This document shows, in pieces, positions 39,602-52,855 of a DNA stretch of 64,000 nt. The number at the start of each line of letters is the position of its first letter. Within the stretch, counting starts at the first letter, position 1. Under the pieces are notes generated by a model. That model saw only the letters and a list, made by a program, of their open reading frames with translations. It had not been told where the DNA came from and made no database searches. This stretch comes from Flaccisagitta enflata (Eukaryota; Chaetognatha; Sagittoidea; Aphragmophora). The DNA is taken from positions 7,192,001-7,256,000 of the forward strand of contig OZ231128.1 of NCBI GenBank assembly GCA_965153355.1, given 5' to 3'. A program made the translations under genes and the position numbers.

Positions 39602-40336
39602 GTAGTACATATGTTGTCCGTGAGGCATGTCTACTGATGTTGGATTTGAACCCCTATCTTACCTTAGAGATCTTACAAACAACAAGATTAACATGTTGTC
39701 CGTGGGGGATGTCTTCAGATGTTGTATTTGAACCCCTATCTTACCTTAGTGATCTTACAAACAATACACGCTTTTCATTTTATAAGAACATGGATTTTTA
39801 AAGTCAGCCTCAGCGTTCTTATTTTCAGCCCTTTTTTGAGGCTCAAGCGTTCTTAACATGTTCTTATTTTTGAATTAGATAATCTTTTTAATTATATATC
39901 TATATTAATATAAAAGTTTGTTTTTTTAACAATTGTAAAAAAAAACATTTTCATTAAATAAAAAGAAATGTAAGATTGATATTTAATTAATAATGAATTA
40001 TCATTTTAGAAAGCATTATCATAATATCCATCATTAAGGATTTTTCATCTAATTTTACTACTTTTTTGAAAAATTATATTCTTGTCTTCAAATCTGAGGC
40101 TCAGCATGTTCTTAAGATGTTCTTATTTTTTGACCAAATCTGAGGCTGATGTTCTTATAAACAGTGTTCTTATAAAAAGAAAAGCGTGTACGGATTAACA
40201 TGTTGTCCGTGGGGGATGTCTTCAGATGTTGTATTTGAACCCCTATCTTACCTTAGTGATCTTACAAACAATACGGATTAACATGTTGTCCGTGGGGGAT
40301 GTCTTCTGATGTTGTATTTGAACCCCTATCTTACCT
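39602..40336. repeat. 86-bp tandem repeat interrupted by a MITE
   Basis: Four units of 'acatgttgtccgtgggggat' with 'tgaacccctatcttacctta' and 'gatcttacaaacaa'. The second and third units are separated by the 422-bp MITE; the third/fourth junction preserves the empty target 'acaaacaatacggattaac'. Confidence 0.9.
39767..40188. mobile_element. 422-bp MITE, CACGCTTTTC TIR, TA target (copy 2)
   Basis: Inserted into 'acaaacaaTAcggattaac' of an 86-bp repeat with duplication of the TA. The neighbouring repeat unit keeps the uninterrupted site, so ends and target duplication are exact. It is inverted relative to copy 1 at 38,857. Confidence 0.92.
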
Positions 40337-40360
40337 CTGTGTATGTGTCTCAGTGTGCGT

Positions 40361-40365
40361 TTCTG

Positions 40366-40425
<60 letters not shown>

Positions 40426-40510
40426 AGTTTGTGTGTGCGTTTGTGTGTGTCAGTTTGTGTGTCAGTGTGTGTGCGCGCGCACGTGTGTATGTGTGTTTGC
40501 GAGTGTGTTT
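40361..40510. repeat. (GT)n microsatellite
   Basis: Pure GT about 55 bp, then GTGTCAGT and GCGC variants. Confidence 0.95.
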
Positions 40511-40693
40511 CATTTTTCATTAATGAATCACGTGTTTGTACTTACTAATGATTATGCGATCGATGACCCTAAAATCCAAAAACGGGTTTTCCAAATGGTT
40601 TTCTTTTTTTTCTTTTAGATTTTCTTGCTCTTTTTTGCCAATAGGACATCCTTGAGTTCAAAATCAAGGTTTCTTTTCTTGCATTTCAGAAAC

Positions 40694-40840
40694 ATTTTTA
40701 GTCGCGTGCTACGCGACTCTACACCCCGCTAGTGTCTATTATTATTATTACTTCAATTTTTTAGCATCTTAATATGCTTTTTTGCGGTATACGCATTACT
40801 GCTCTTGCCCATTGCCCAATTTCACGTAACCTGTCCTAGT
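40694..40840 (-). mobile_element. HINE-like element, minus orientation
   Basis: Hairpin AGTCGCGTGCTACGCGACT (40,700-40,718), 'ctacaccccgct', and 'tactgctcttgcccattgcc' at the right. The tetranucleotide tract is missing. It ends about 60 bp before the next exon. Confidence 0.6.
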
Positions 40841-40899
40841 TTCACAGTTTTTGTCTCATAGTTTGTACTCATCTTGATACATACGTTGATTTGTCTCAG

Positions 40900-42112
40900 G
40901 TCAACAACGCTTCACGGGACCAAACAACATTTCTCCCAACATTTCTACCAACATTTCTCCCAACATTTCGCCTTCGTCTGTTCGTCCTTCCCAGTCTCAT
41001 CATGTAGTCTTGTCACTGCCATCACCAAAAACGTTATCTTCAAAGGTGTCACTTCCTGAGACACCGACTTTATCTGTGGCAACGTCGCTACCACCGACAG
41101 TGACGCTTCCTTCATCAACGGTACTGTCCGGGGCTTCGTCGCTTCCTTCACGCACTACTTTGCCTTTAACAGCGGCGCTTCCTTCTAGAGCGCTACCACC
41201 ATCTTTGCATGGATTACCTAGCCCAACGTCGCTTCCTGTGACAGCGACGCTTCCTGTGACAGCGACGCTTCCTGTTACAGCGACGAATTCCGTGACAGCG
41301 ACGAATTCTGTGACAGCGCCAATTTTGCTGTCGACATCTCAAGCAGTAACTCTGCCTTCATTCGCGGCATTTCCATCACCTGCAAATCCATCACCGTCGC
41401 ATCCATCACCAGCGCATCCATCACCAGCGCACCCGTCACCAGCGATACCTTTGGGTTACATCCGAGTTTCGTCACCAGCGTATTCCTCCGTGCCGCAATC
41501 GGCATTGTCACCTGCAACTACTTTATCAAATGCCACCTCATTATCACCAACGACGACGGCGTCATTTACTGCGTCCCATTTGCCGGCTCACTCGCTCATC
41601 GCGGGTATGTCACCCGCTCACTCGCTCATCGCGGGTATGTCACCCGCTCACTCGCTCATCGCGGCGATGTCACCTCCTATGACAGCGTCATCCGGGTCTC
41701 AATCAACCGCATCTGTCTTCGCCGCGGCATTGTCTCCAGCATCGGCATCAGCATCTGTATCGGCATCTGTATCGGCATCTGTATCGGCATCGCAGTCAGT
41801 CGCGGCTCTTTCATACGCAGCAGCATTTTCATCAGCGACAGCAGCTGCTGCTACTGCGGCGGCAACGGCGACCACAGGCCCTGGATCATCATCATCAACC
41901 CAATCGGCTCTGATTCCGTACGCAGCGGCTTTGTCGTCACCAGCGTCCGCGTCCCATGTCACCGCCGCATCTTTGTCACCCACCGCGTCTCACACGTCTC
42001 ACGGGACGCAGTTAGAATCTCCATCGCCGGTGCTGGTCAAACGCGACGTGACGCAGCAAAATTGTAGCAGGACGCCCATTGTTTCACCCATCGATGAAAT
42101 AAAAACATTCCG
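40900..42112 (+). CDS. S/T/A/P-rich exon, proposed E75-like A/B region exon 2
   Basis: Begins at acceptor ttgtctcag/gt (AG 40,898-99) in phase 1 and ends at ccg/gtgaga (42,113) in phase 2; 404 codons stay open. It joins the exon ending at 31,441 as DKG-QQRFTGPNNISPNIS. Composition: short PNIST repeats, then SLP-T repeats ('TATLPVTATLPVTA', PSPAHPSPAHPSPA), three copies of AHSLIAGMSP (about 41,590-41,670), and a Ser/Ala tail with SASVSASVSASVSAS (about 41,735-41,790). The internal tandem units are exact at DNA level, so this exon is itself evolving by repeat expansion. No globular domain is recognised. Confidence 0.75.
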
Positions 42113-42422
<310 letters not shown>

Positions 42423-42592
42423 GATTTCCGCGGATGGCGGCATCCTGGGAGTTGTCGACGGCGAGCTCGGGGCATCCTCGATCGCATCCGCTTCAACAAC
42501 TTCATCGTCGACGCTTTTGGATGCGGAAATTTCTCCGTCGGAACTCAATCGATCCGTCCACCCTTCGAGGGACGTTTCTTACGATGGTTTGG
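42423..42592 (+). CDS. exon 3 of the low-complexity gene, joins in phase to the zinc-finger exon
   Basis: Acceptor gattctattcag/g and donor tttgg/gtaagt are both strong. The phase 2 start completes an Arg codon with the preceding exon, and 56 further codons include ISADGGILGVVDGELGASS and end DVSYDGL. It leaves in phase 1. The first zinc-finger exon at 61,972 requires exactly phase 1, giving [16 protein letters not shown]; insect E75 proteins have an acidic [13 protein letters not shown] at the same place. A Slingshot-side acceptor at 47,486 (cactag/at) would also fit phase 1, so membership is not settled by phase alone. Confidence 0.7.
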
Positions 42593-43051
42593 GTAAGTTC
42601 AAAGTGTGTAAAAAGTCTATGAAATCGTTATTTTATCACTAATATATACACTATTTGTACAAATATGTATCAACATTATTCAAGTTCTATCATCCCTATC
42701 ACTCCTGTTACGTGTTAAAACATCGAATTCATCGGTTAAGACTGTTAGTATATGGGCCTCATTTATTCGTTCATTCTATCATTCATCCTTTCGTTCATTC
42801 TTTCATTCATCCATCCACTCGTTCATTCTTTCATTTATCCACTCGTTCATTCTTTCATTCATCCGTTCGTTCTTTTATTCATTTCATCGATTTTGAAAAT
42901 AAACCCAATTTACAAACTAAGGATATATCACGATTCAAGAAAAATCTTACGACTAAGTTCTTAAGAATCAAAAATAAAACGACATTATTTTCTGCTGAGT
43001 TTTTCCTCCTCGGCAGCTTTTAGTATTGAGCAAATAGATCGAGAACCCTTT
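42593..43051. other. intronic; (CATT)n-rich at 42,760-42,880
   Basis: 'ttcattctttcattcatcca' repeats; no exon. Confidence 0.6.
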
Positions 43052-43440
43052 TTTGGGCAGCGGCCCCAAAGGTCCGATGTCCTGCAGGACACCGGGGTGA
43101 ATTTCCAGACGTCCGTCCATCCGTACATCGATATGTCCGTCCCTACCCCCTAATAGCTTCAGAGCCTCATGTTCCCATTGAATAATATGAAAAATTGACA
43201 AAATTTTGAAATAAATCCAAAATTCTTATTGAATAACATGGAAAATTGTCAATGAAAAGGAAAAAAATTCAATGTTCTCATTGAATAACAAAGAAAGTAG
43301 CCCCAAAGGCCTCATATGTGCCTTCTCAGGACATCTGGAAATTCACCCCTGTGTCCTACAGGACATCGGCCCTTTGGAGCCGCTGCCCTGCCCTCACTCC
43401 ACCTCTGCAGTTGATCACTACAAGCAGGGCATCGGGTACC
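43052..43440. mobile_element. foldback element, third GGGCAGC-family copy
   Basis: Arms 43,052-43,112 ('gggcagcggccccaaaggtc', GTCCTGCAGGACACCGGGG) and 43,327-43,390 (reverse complement), followed by 'caagcagggcatcgggtacc'. The core is short 'attgaataacatggaaaatt' repeats instead of GAGGCC units. Confidence 0.7.
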
Positions 43441-43800
43441 GCTAACCATGTGCGATCCTTGGATGACTAGTAAACACTTGGCTCTCCTAAACTCAAACAA
43501 CAATGAGTGCAACAACGTCATAGGACAAAACAAGCCCGTTCGGGCAACTAGATGTGTCATCGGACCGACGGACCGACAGACCCTCTTTTGGGAATACAAA
43601 GATTCATCCAAAAGCCATGTCACTACATTCGTTTGGCCACTTGTTTTTTCAGTCAAAATGCCACTTATTTTTTCGATTTTACGTCAAAGAAGGGTTTTAT
43701 TTCAGTTTCTATTTCAGAATAGAAACATAAGATATGTTTTACATCAATTTGTTTGAATGGTATTCCGTTCATTAACGAGTAGTAGTAGTTGTAATGGTAA
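43441..43800. other. no feature seen
   Basis: Unique intronic or intergenic sequence. Confidence 0.5.
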
Positions 43801-43802
43801 TA

Positions 43803-45305
43803 GTCCAGTCTCTAAAAGGAATAAAAGCTCAGATCTTGGCGACTTTGGAGCAAAGCCTGAAAATTTGCATACAGGGTCAGTTTTTTGTACTGAAGAAGAC
43901 TAGATGGGGTACACGTCTGATTTTTTAGTGTACTCTATAAAAAAACATGTTTTTTAAAAAAAAAAACTTTGAAGTTGCACTGACGCGAAACGAATTGACC
44001 GATTGTTATAAAATTTTAGGTGAAGAAAATTATGCCTTTTTTGTACTTGCATGCAAAATTTCAGCAAAATCGGTTCAGTAGAAGCGGAGATATTGCCGTT
44101 TAAAGTCTAGGCCTATTTTCAAAAAAAGGGCTATGTTTCAATTTTTGGGTGAAATTTGGTTTTTTTGAGCTATAAGTCTGAAATTGTTTTCAAATATTGA
44201 CTTTATTCTAATTGACCTGAAAAGCAAAAAAAAATTTAAAAAATTTGGTGGTTTTTTCATTTTTTGGCCAAAAAAAACAAAAAATTCAGTTTCAAAATTT
44301 AGGTGTGGTCTTCAAAAAGGGCTAGTTCAAGGAAAATATCCTAATTGATGGTGCTTACTTAATGAATATGTTGCCATTAAGTGTACCAACTTATTTCCAA
44401 AATTTCAAAGGGGTACACTAACCCAAAAAGACAAAAAAACATTTCAAAGTCTAAAGAAAAAATACCAAAATTTTGCATTTTTTTACCCTCTTTGAGATAT
44501 GAAAAAACTCAAAGTTTGATTATTAAGCTGAAATTTGGCTCAGATATGCCCCTTACATATAGGGACTTGCATACAAAATTTTAGGCAAATTGCTTGAAGC
44601 GTTTGGCCATAGCATAACAAAATATCCCAGGAAGTCCAAAAATGCAAAATTTTGGGATCTTTTTTTTCTAAACTTTGAAATGATTTTTTGTCTTTTTGGG
44701 TTGACGTACCCCTCAGAAAGTTTGGGAATAAGTTAGTACACTTGATGACAATTGATTCCCATTGTGGGCGCCAATAATTTCAATATTTTCTTAGAACTAG
44801 CCTTTTTCAAAAATCAGGCCCTAATTCTGAAACTCAATTTTTTGATTTTTTGGGCAAAAATATAAAAAAACATGGAATTTTTTCAATTTCTTTTGTTTTT
44901 AGAGTAAATCAAAAATGAATAATCAAAACTAGTATCAGACTTCTAGCTCAAAAAAACAAAATTTTACCACAAAATTGAAATATAGCCCTTTTTTTGAAAA
45001 TAGGCCTAGACTTTAAAAAGCCATAGCTCCGCTTCTACTTGACTGATTTTGCTGAAATTTTGCATGCAAGTAGATAAAAGGCATATTTTTCTTCACCTAA
45101 AATTTTATAGTCATCGGTCAATTACTCTGGCGTCAGCGCAACTTTGAAGTGTTTTTTTGGCTTAAAAACGTGTTTTTAGACGGGGTGCACTCAAAAATCA
45201 GACGAGCACCCCGTCTGATCTTGTTTGGCACAAAAAATTGACCTTGTATGCAAATTGTCACGCTTTGCTCCAAATTCGCCGAGTCCTTTTCTTTAAATCC
45301 TGGAC
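43803..45305. mobile_element. 1.5-kb palindromic foldback element, TA target
   Basis: The edges GTCCAGTCTCTAAAAGG and CTGGAC are flanked by TA (43,801-02; 45,306-07). The two halves are imperfect inverted repeats along almost the full length, e.g. 'gactttggagcaaagcctga' (43,841) against 'cgctttgctccaaattcgcc' (45,261), meeting near 44,560. It has no convincing ORF; transcribed, it would form a long imperfect duplex. Confidence 0.75.
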
Positions 45306-45415
45306 TATAATAGTATCGCGACTCGCTACCACTCTTCTTTTGTTATCGCGTTCGCCGAAAATTGACGACAATTCATCTCAGATTGAAATGTATTTTTTCG
45401 GGTTTCGCGAGACTT

Positions 45416-45592
45416 CGTGTAACTATAAAATCACAATTCATTCATTGACCTTGTGTAACTATAAAATCACAATTCATTCATTGACCTTGTGTAACTATAA
45501 AATCACAATTCATTCATTGACCTCGTGTAACTATAAAATCACAATTCATTCATTGACCTCGTGTAACTGTAAAATCACAATTCATTCATTGG
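45416..45592. repeat. 36-bp tandem repeat, five copies
   Basis: Units 'gtgtaactataaaatcacaa' plus 'ttcattcattgacctt'. Each is 36 bp, hence an open but meaningless frame. Confidence 0.95.
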
Positions 45593-45778
45593 CGCTAAAT
45601 GTCAGAATTTGTAGGGAACAGGCTCATTATCTATTCCTTCAACAGTCGCTCAGAATTCATGATTTTCGTTTCATTATTTTTTGACTTTTATAGACTCGAA
45701 TTAAATCATTCAAAAGTGGAAATTTTTCATACGGGCTGATGTTCCGAATTCGATAACCCGTAATTTGGGGTTCAAAAG

Positions 45779-46383
45779 TTTTAAGTCGCGGACACGCGAC
45801 GCTGGTATTTGTCGGCCGGTCCGTCGGTTCGTCGGTCCGTCCGTAATTCTTATTTTTAATTGTGCGACTGGAAAGTGTGTACGTCCTTGCTGATGTGGCG
45901 GCTGCTTAAGAAAAATGCTGCGGCGTTTTGCAGCTGTGAAAGTGCTAAATAACTTTAATCACTTTTTTAGTGGCGGACACGCAACTCTATAAGAGGCTTT
46001 GTCCATCCGTCCGTCCGTCCGTCCGTCCGTCCGTGAGCATGAGTCGAAAAGTGGAACAAGTGTGAGACTGAAATTGACCTGACCCCTAATTGAATCTTTT
46101 TAGTCGCCTTAGAATGACTAAGAATGACTTAGAATGACTTACAAATAGTTACAAAGCCTTAGACTGACTTAGAATGATTTAAAATGATGTAAAGGACTAT
46201 ATTGACTAGAATGACATTAATGACTCAAAATGACTTAAAATGATTTAAAACAACTTAGAATGACCTAAAATGACTTAAAAGCGATTGAAAATCGTGATAA
46301 AAAAGTAAAGTGTGACCGACCGACGACCGACCGACCAACGGATGGACAAAGCGGGGTGTAGAGACGCGTGCACGCGACTAATA
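45779..46383. mobile_element. cluster of three HINE-like pieces
   Basis: 45,779-45,905: minus orientation, hairpin AGTCGCGGACACGCGAC. About 45,964-46,060: minus orientation, AGTGGCGGACACGCAACT with (GTCC)n. 46,097-46,383: plus orientation, (GAATGACTTA)n core, (GACC)n, hairpin 'gacgcgtgcacgcgactaat'. One stem here is mismatched (GTGGCG against CGCAAC), i.e. a decayed copy. Confidence 0.6.
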
Positions 46384-46552
46384 AGTGCACCGCAGTCATA
46401 TCTCAAACCCGTTCCTAAATCTTTAGAAAGCTATAATTCGAAGTGGATGATTGTTCAGTTGTAATCAGTTGAAACCGAAAAAGTCTCCCCCGCTGTCCTG
46501 CTGTTGTCTCGACAAGTATGAAAATCAACTTTACCCCACACAAACTGCGTTC

Positions 46553-47473
<921 letters not shown>

Positions 47474-47515
47474 TTTTGGTCACTAGATCCCACCCCCCCC
47501 CAACTGTCGTCAAAA

Positions 47516-47665
47516 ATGTCGTCGTTAAAGTTAAAAGTGATGACGATATGTCGTCAAAACACATCTTTGGATGAAAACGTTTGTGAGGAGAATGCCTTCA
47601 ATTCCGCACCAACGACACCCATCAGCTCAGTGGGACAGAGGAAAAGGGACGAATTTCTACACAAG
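47516..47665 (+). CDS. ssh: Slingshot exon 1 (as modelled)
   Basis: ATG at 47,516 (context tcaaaaATGt) opens MSSLKLKVMTICRQNTSLDE, continuing CEENAFNSAPTTPISSVG and ending DEFLHK at donor cacaag/gtgatg, phase 0. The frame is also open upstream to 47,474, and acceptor-like cactag (47,486) would allow an incoming phase-1 exon, so this could be internal. No known domain. Confidence 0.6.
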
Positions 47666-50600
47666 GTGATGGATGAATGAATGAATGAATGAATGAATAA
47701 ATGAATCAATGAATGGGCGAATGATTGGATGAATGCATGAAGGAATGAATGAGTGAATGAATGAAAGATTGGATGAACGAATGAATAAATGAAAAGTAAC
47801 GGAATGATTGAATGTGCATTCTTCCGCTATTTCATGAAACAGAAGAAAAGATCAAAGGAATGAATGAATGAATGAATGAATGAGACTCTTATTAATTCCG
47901 CCCAAAGGAGCGTGGTCGTCGTGCTAGTTTCGTCAAATCGAAACACGTCATGAGAGTCGTCTGCAATGAATGAATGAATGAATGAATGAATGAATGAATG
48001 AATGAATGAATAATTGAGGGATTAATTGAGCCTCCAGGAGCGTGGTCGTTGTGCTAGCTTGTCCAATCAAACGGCGCCCTGAGAATTGTATAAAATGAAT
48101 TAATGAATGAATGAATGAATGAATGAATGAATAAATGAGGGATTAATTCCGCCTCTAGGAGCGTGGTTGTCATGCTAGCTGGTCCAATCAAAAGGCGCCC
48201 TGAGAATTGTCTGAACTGAATGAATGAATGAATGAATAAATGGATAAATGAGTGTTTAATTCCGCCTTAAGGAGCGTGGACGTCGTGCTAGTTTCGTCCA
48301 ATCAAAAGGCGCCCTGAGAATTGTCTGAACTGAATGAATGAATGAATGAATTAATGAATAAATGAGTGATTAATTCCGCCTCCAGGAGCGTGGTCGTCGT
48401 GCTAGTTTCGTCCAATCAAAAGGCGCCCTGAGAATTGTCTGAACTGAATGAATGAATGAATGAATTAATGAATAAATGAGTGATTAATTCCGCCTCCAGG
48501 AGCGTGGTCGTCGTGCTAGTTTCATCCAATCAAAAGGCGCCCTGAGAATTGTCTGAACTGAATGAATGAATGAATGAATGAATAAATGAGGGATTAATTC
48601 CGCCTCCAGGAGCGTGGTCGTCGTGCTAGTTTCGTCCAATCAAAAGGCGCCCTGAGAATTGTCTGAACTGAATGAATGAATGAATGAATGAATGAATGAA
48701 TTAATGAATAAATGAGTGATTAATTCCGCCTCCAGGAGCGTGGTCGTCGTGCTAGTTTCGTCCAATCAAAAGGCGCCCTGAGAATTGTCTGAACTGAATG
48801 AATGAATGAATGAATGAATGAATGAATGAATAAATGAGGGATTAATTCCGCCTCTAGGAGCGTGGTCGTCGTGCTAGTTTCGTCCAATCAAAAGGTGCCT
48901 TGAGAGTCGTCTGCACCGAAGAGCCAGTTGGAGATGGCCAAGTGGAAATCAGCTTCGATTGGGGCGCTAAAACGCCCAGCCCTCGCGCCAGCCCACTTCT
49001 AGGTATGTTAATTTAAAAGCCAGTCCGTCAGGATTTGTTAATAATCGGGTGGAAATGCCAACTGAATATGGCCAAAGTGTGTAAAAAACAATATATAAAC
49101 ACATGTGAAAGGAGAAAGGGGTAACACCATATCATTTACAGTCGTGCCACACCCCTTATTTATATTATAATGAATAGGGAGAAGGAAGAGGAAGAGGAAG
49201 CTCCTATACTTTACTATGGGAAAGGTAGGGTTGGCATGACTGTAAATGATAAAGTCTCATGAACTTTTCCTTGTAGTTATTAGGTTGATTTGTGATTGCG
49301 CATGGTCTGTCCGATTGGCATTGCCAAAGTTGGTTGATACCGACCCCCCCAATGTACAAGCCAGCCCTCGCGCCAGCCCACTTCTAGGTTTGATGAGGAA
49401 TTGCCCATTTTTTATATAAGTTACTTGGCCGTCGTTACTTTGGCAGTCGCTGTTTTTTTTTTTTTTTTTTTTTTTTTGGGTGTGATTTTCATTATTTTTG
49501 AGAGCTACAAAACTTTTTTTTCAGGAATATACGGTCCCTTATGTCATTTTACTCACGTTACTCACTTTCTCTGTTCGTTCCCGTCAGTCTGTCCATCAGT
49601 CTGTCCGTCAGTTTATTTCTACCCCTACGCGCGACGTTGGTTTTATGTACTTGTGTGTGTGTGGATGTAATTGAGCTTGGTTCTTCTAAAGAGCTTTTCA
49701 GACAAAAAATTCGCATCTCTTACCCAAGCCTCTTTCTTACTTCATACCCACGCTGACAGATCGACGGGCCACTCGACGCGGCAGCATAATCACACCATCT
49801 CCTTCGCCGCAACCAGTCTCTACGCCATTCCTTTCCCCGCTGGCTGCGAAACCAAAAGCAACCTCAACACCCACAGTAACAACAACAACATCAACACCAA
49901 CAGCCAACACACCAACATTAAAAGCCAACAAATCAACGGAGCCAAATACATTTCCTCTATCTGCTGTTACGCAAGTCCATGAAGATGAGGATGCTGGACC
50001 AACTTTTGAAAATTTGCAAGATGTGGCCAGTCGTATGGAGACTTTGTCTTTGCCGAATAAAAACGATGATGAAGGGAGGGAAAACAAGGAAGCGGGAGGA
50101 GGAAGAGGGAAAGGAGGAGGAGGAGAAAGAAGAGGAGGAGGAGAAAGAGGAGGAGGAGGATCAGCGGAGGAACGACGAGGACGAAGAATGAGCCGGTTGG
50201 AAACGTTGGTGGCTCAAGACACGGAACTACTCGGCGACCATCCACAAGGTGGTGCAGCAACAACAGATGTCCCTACAGCAACTTTGGGATCCGCAACAAC
50301 AGCAACAACATCATCTTCCTCCGTTTTCGACTCCGAATCTGCTGCAGAAGCGGAAACGGTTAAGGAGCGGACGACGAGTTTCTTGCGGCAAGGAAGAGAC
50401 GATTCCGAATCGATCGTCGAGTTTATTTGCAGCGAAGACGTCATGAAAATCGCGGTGGCACTCGATACAGACGATGAGGAGGATGCTGTTAAAGGTAAAG
50501 GCTAAAGCATATAGAAATGGACGAGGAGGAGGTGATTATAGGTGATTTACAACATCATCTCCTATGGTAGTGAGGGGGAGCGAGAATATGCATAGGTTCG

Positions 50601-50939
50601 AACCCTGCATCAAAAACTTACTAAAATTTAGATCTGCTGAGATCTGCTGAATAAATCTTTGAAAAAATCTTTTGCGGTTTGTTAGGCAACCTAGTTGCTA
50701 TGTTTTACCATAACATGCAAACTAAAACAGCATCAGATCATGCTGGGTCATACACTAACTCCACTATGAAAAACGGACAAAAAAGCTTCACTCCCCCTCA
50801 CTACCTATAGTCGCCTTGTAGTCTATTCTCTGGTGGGGGAGTCAATGCAGCTATGCATAACACTCTTATACAGCATCAGTTACGTTCAAAGAAAAAGAGG
50901 GGGGGGGGAAAGACGCCGTTAGACGAGGCCCTAAGCTAA

Positions 50940-51000
<61 letters not shown>

Positions 51001-52821
51001 AGCCAAGTACTTGGTAGTTGCTGGCCCCAAAGACTCCAATGAGAATGTCCTTCTTGGAATTACCTGCAAAGCAGACACAATAGCTCTCGGAATCATCATC
51101 AAAATTTACGCCGAAAGTGAAATCACTTTACATCCAGAAGGTGAGCAAGCATTTTATCATTTCATTACTTTACAAGTTAAATTAAAGTTATCATGTTGCC
51201 ATTTTATCACTTAGCATTCAGATGGTGAGCAAGTATTTTATCATTAAGTTTTATCATTTTATCACTTATCAAATAATCATTTTATCACTTCGCATCCATA
51301 TGATGAGCGAGCATTTTATATTTTAGTGTTGTCATTTCATCATTTTGCGTTTAGAAAGCAAAATTGTACAAATACTAACTGACATTGGCGCTAGGGCTGG
51401 GCTTTAGCGACGGACCAAAACACTAACCAACAATCCTGTAGGAATATTGTTCTATGATGTTGTACTTCAATGGTAGGAAAAAATGTCATGGTCTTAAAAA
51501 AAAAATCTATGGTCTTGAAAAAAATATCAATGGTCTTGAAAAAATATCTATGGTTGGTGAATCGTCATCGCAAGCACCGGTAGTGAAACAATCAATACAT
51601 AGTTTATTTTCATGATGGAGACCTCTGGCTCTGATGATGATTCACAAAGTGGAATTTGAAAATTTAGGCGAAATTGTTGTATTTTGCAAATCTGCACTGT
51701 ATCTCCACCATTAAAATAAACTATGTGTTAATATCTATGGTCTTTTTTTCCAAGGTGGAGTGATCTTCAACTCATTGGTCAATCAGTCTGGTCAAGGATC
51801 AGCTGCGCCACATTTCTTCAAACCAGTTTCTGTCTTTGCAACTTGGTCTCTCATGCAAATTGTCAACAACACAATCGCAAAAGCCAGAGAAAGGAATGTC
51901 TATGCTGGAACCGCGGATTATGACTGGGTCAAATACTACCAAAATAAACTCACGTCAGACGCCACATATTTAAAAGCAAGTACTTTCATATCCTCTCACT
52001 ACATTTCTATCTTCAATACTGTAAGGGGTGAATAAAGTTGAGCATTACCCCCCTCCCCCAAGCAGAAAAAAAAAAGCCAACTTTATACATCCCTGACTTC
52101 CTCAAAAGTTTTTGCATTGGACATTTTAACAAGGCCAGATAGGCCAACGATGCGTCCTCTTCTTTATTTATATGGTCTTTCTTTATATGGTTTTTCTTTA
52201 TATGGTCTTTCTTTATATGGTCTTTCTTTATATGGTCTTTCTTTATTTGGTCTTTCTTTAAATAGTCTTTCTTTATATGGTCTTTCTTTATATGGTCTTT
52301 CTTTATATGGTCTTTCTCTATATGGTCTTTCTTGATATGGTCTTTCTTTAGATGGTCTTTCTTTATATGGTTCTACTTTAATATCACTAAAAATGTCTTC
52401 TTTAATATAGTCTGATTTTGTGCTATGTTGCACTACTTAATTGATAAAAAAAAAAAAGAAATCTGGTGGTGGCTGGGATAGGGGCTAGCACCGATACAAA
52501 AAAGGAATGTACTACAGGGTAATGGGGTTGCTCTAGAGATGCAACGAACGGACATGCCCTCTTATAGAGATGCGAGGACGCATCTAAGCAAGGCCAAGAA
52601 GGCCAATAAGGTGCGACGTGTGTATTGTCAAACAAATGCGTTACCAACCGACAGACCGACCCACAGACCAACGGACATAGCCAGTTATAGAGGTGCTTTG
52701 TCGCACCTAAAAAAACAATGATAATGATGTTGAATGATGACAACGATGACGATTGTAACGATGACGCTGATGATGGCGACGATGAATGTGATGATGAATA
52801 TGATGATGATGATGATGATGT

Positions 52822-52855
<34 letters not shown>

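Noticed and set aside
39602-40336. Regular direct repeats suggesting a CRISPR-like array
   Set aside because: Only four 86-bp units, head to tail without unique spacers; eukaryotic context; interruption is a MITE.
45416-45592. Repeat protein with 12-residue period
   Set aside because: Exact 36-bp DNA repeat (multiple of three by chance); no start context, no conserved flank.
51976-51985. GT donor gtactt just after Slingshot exon 5
   Set aside because: Using it shifts the frame so that the next exon hits a stop after a few codons; the GC donor three to four bases upstream keeps the conserved DWN block in frame.
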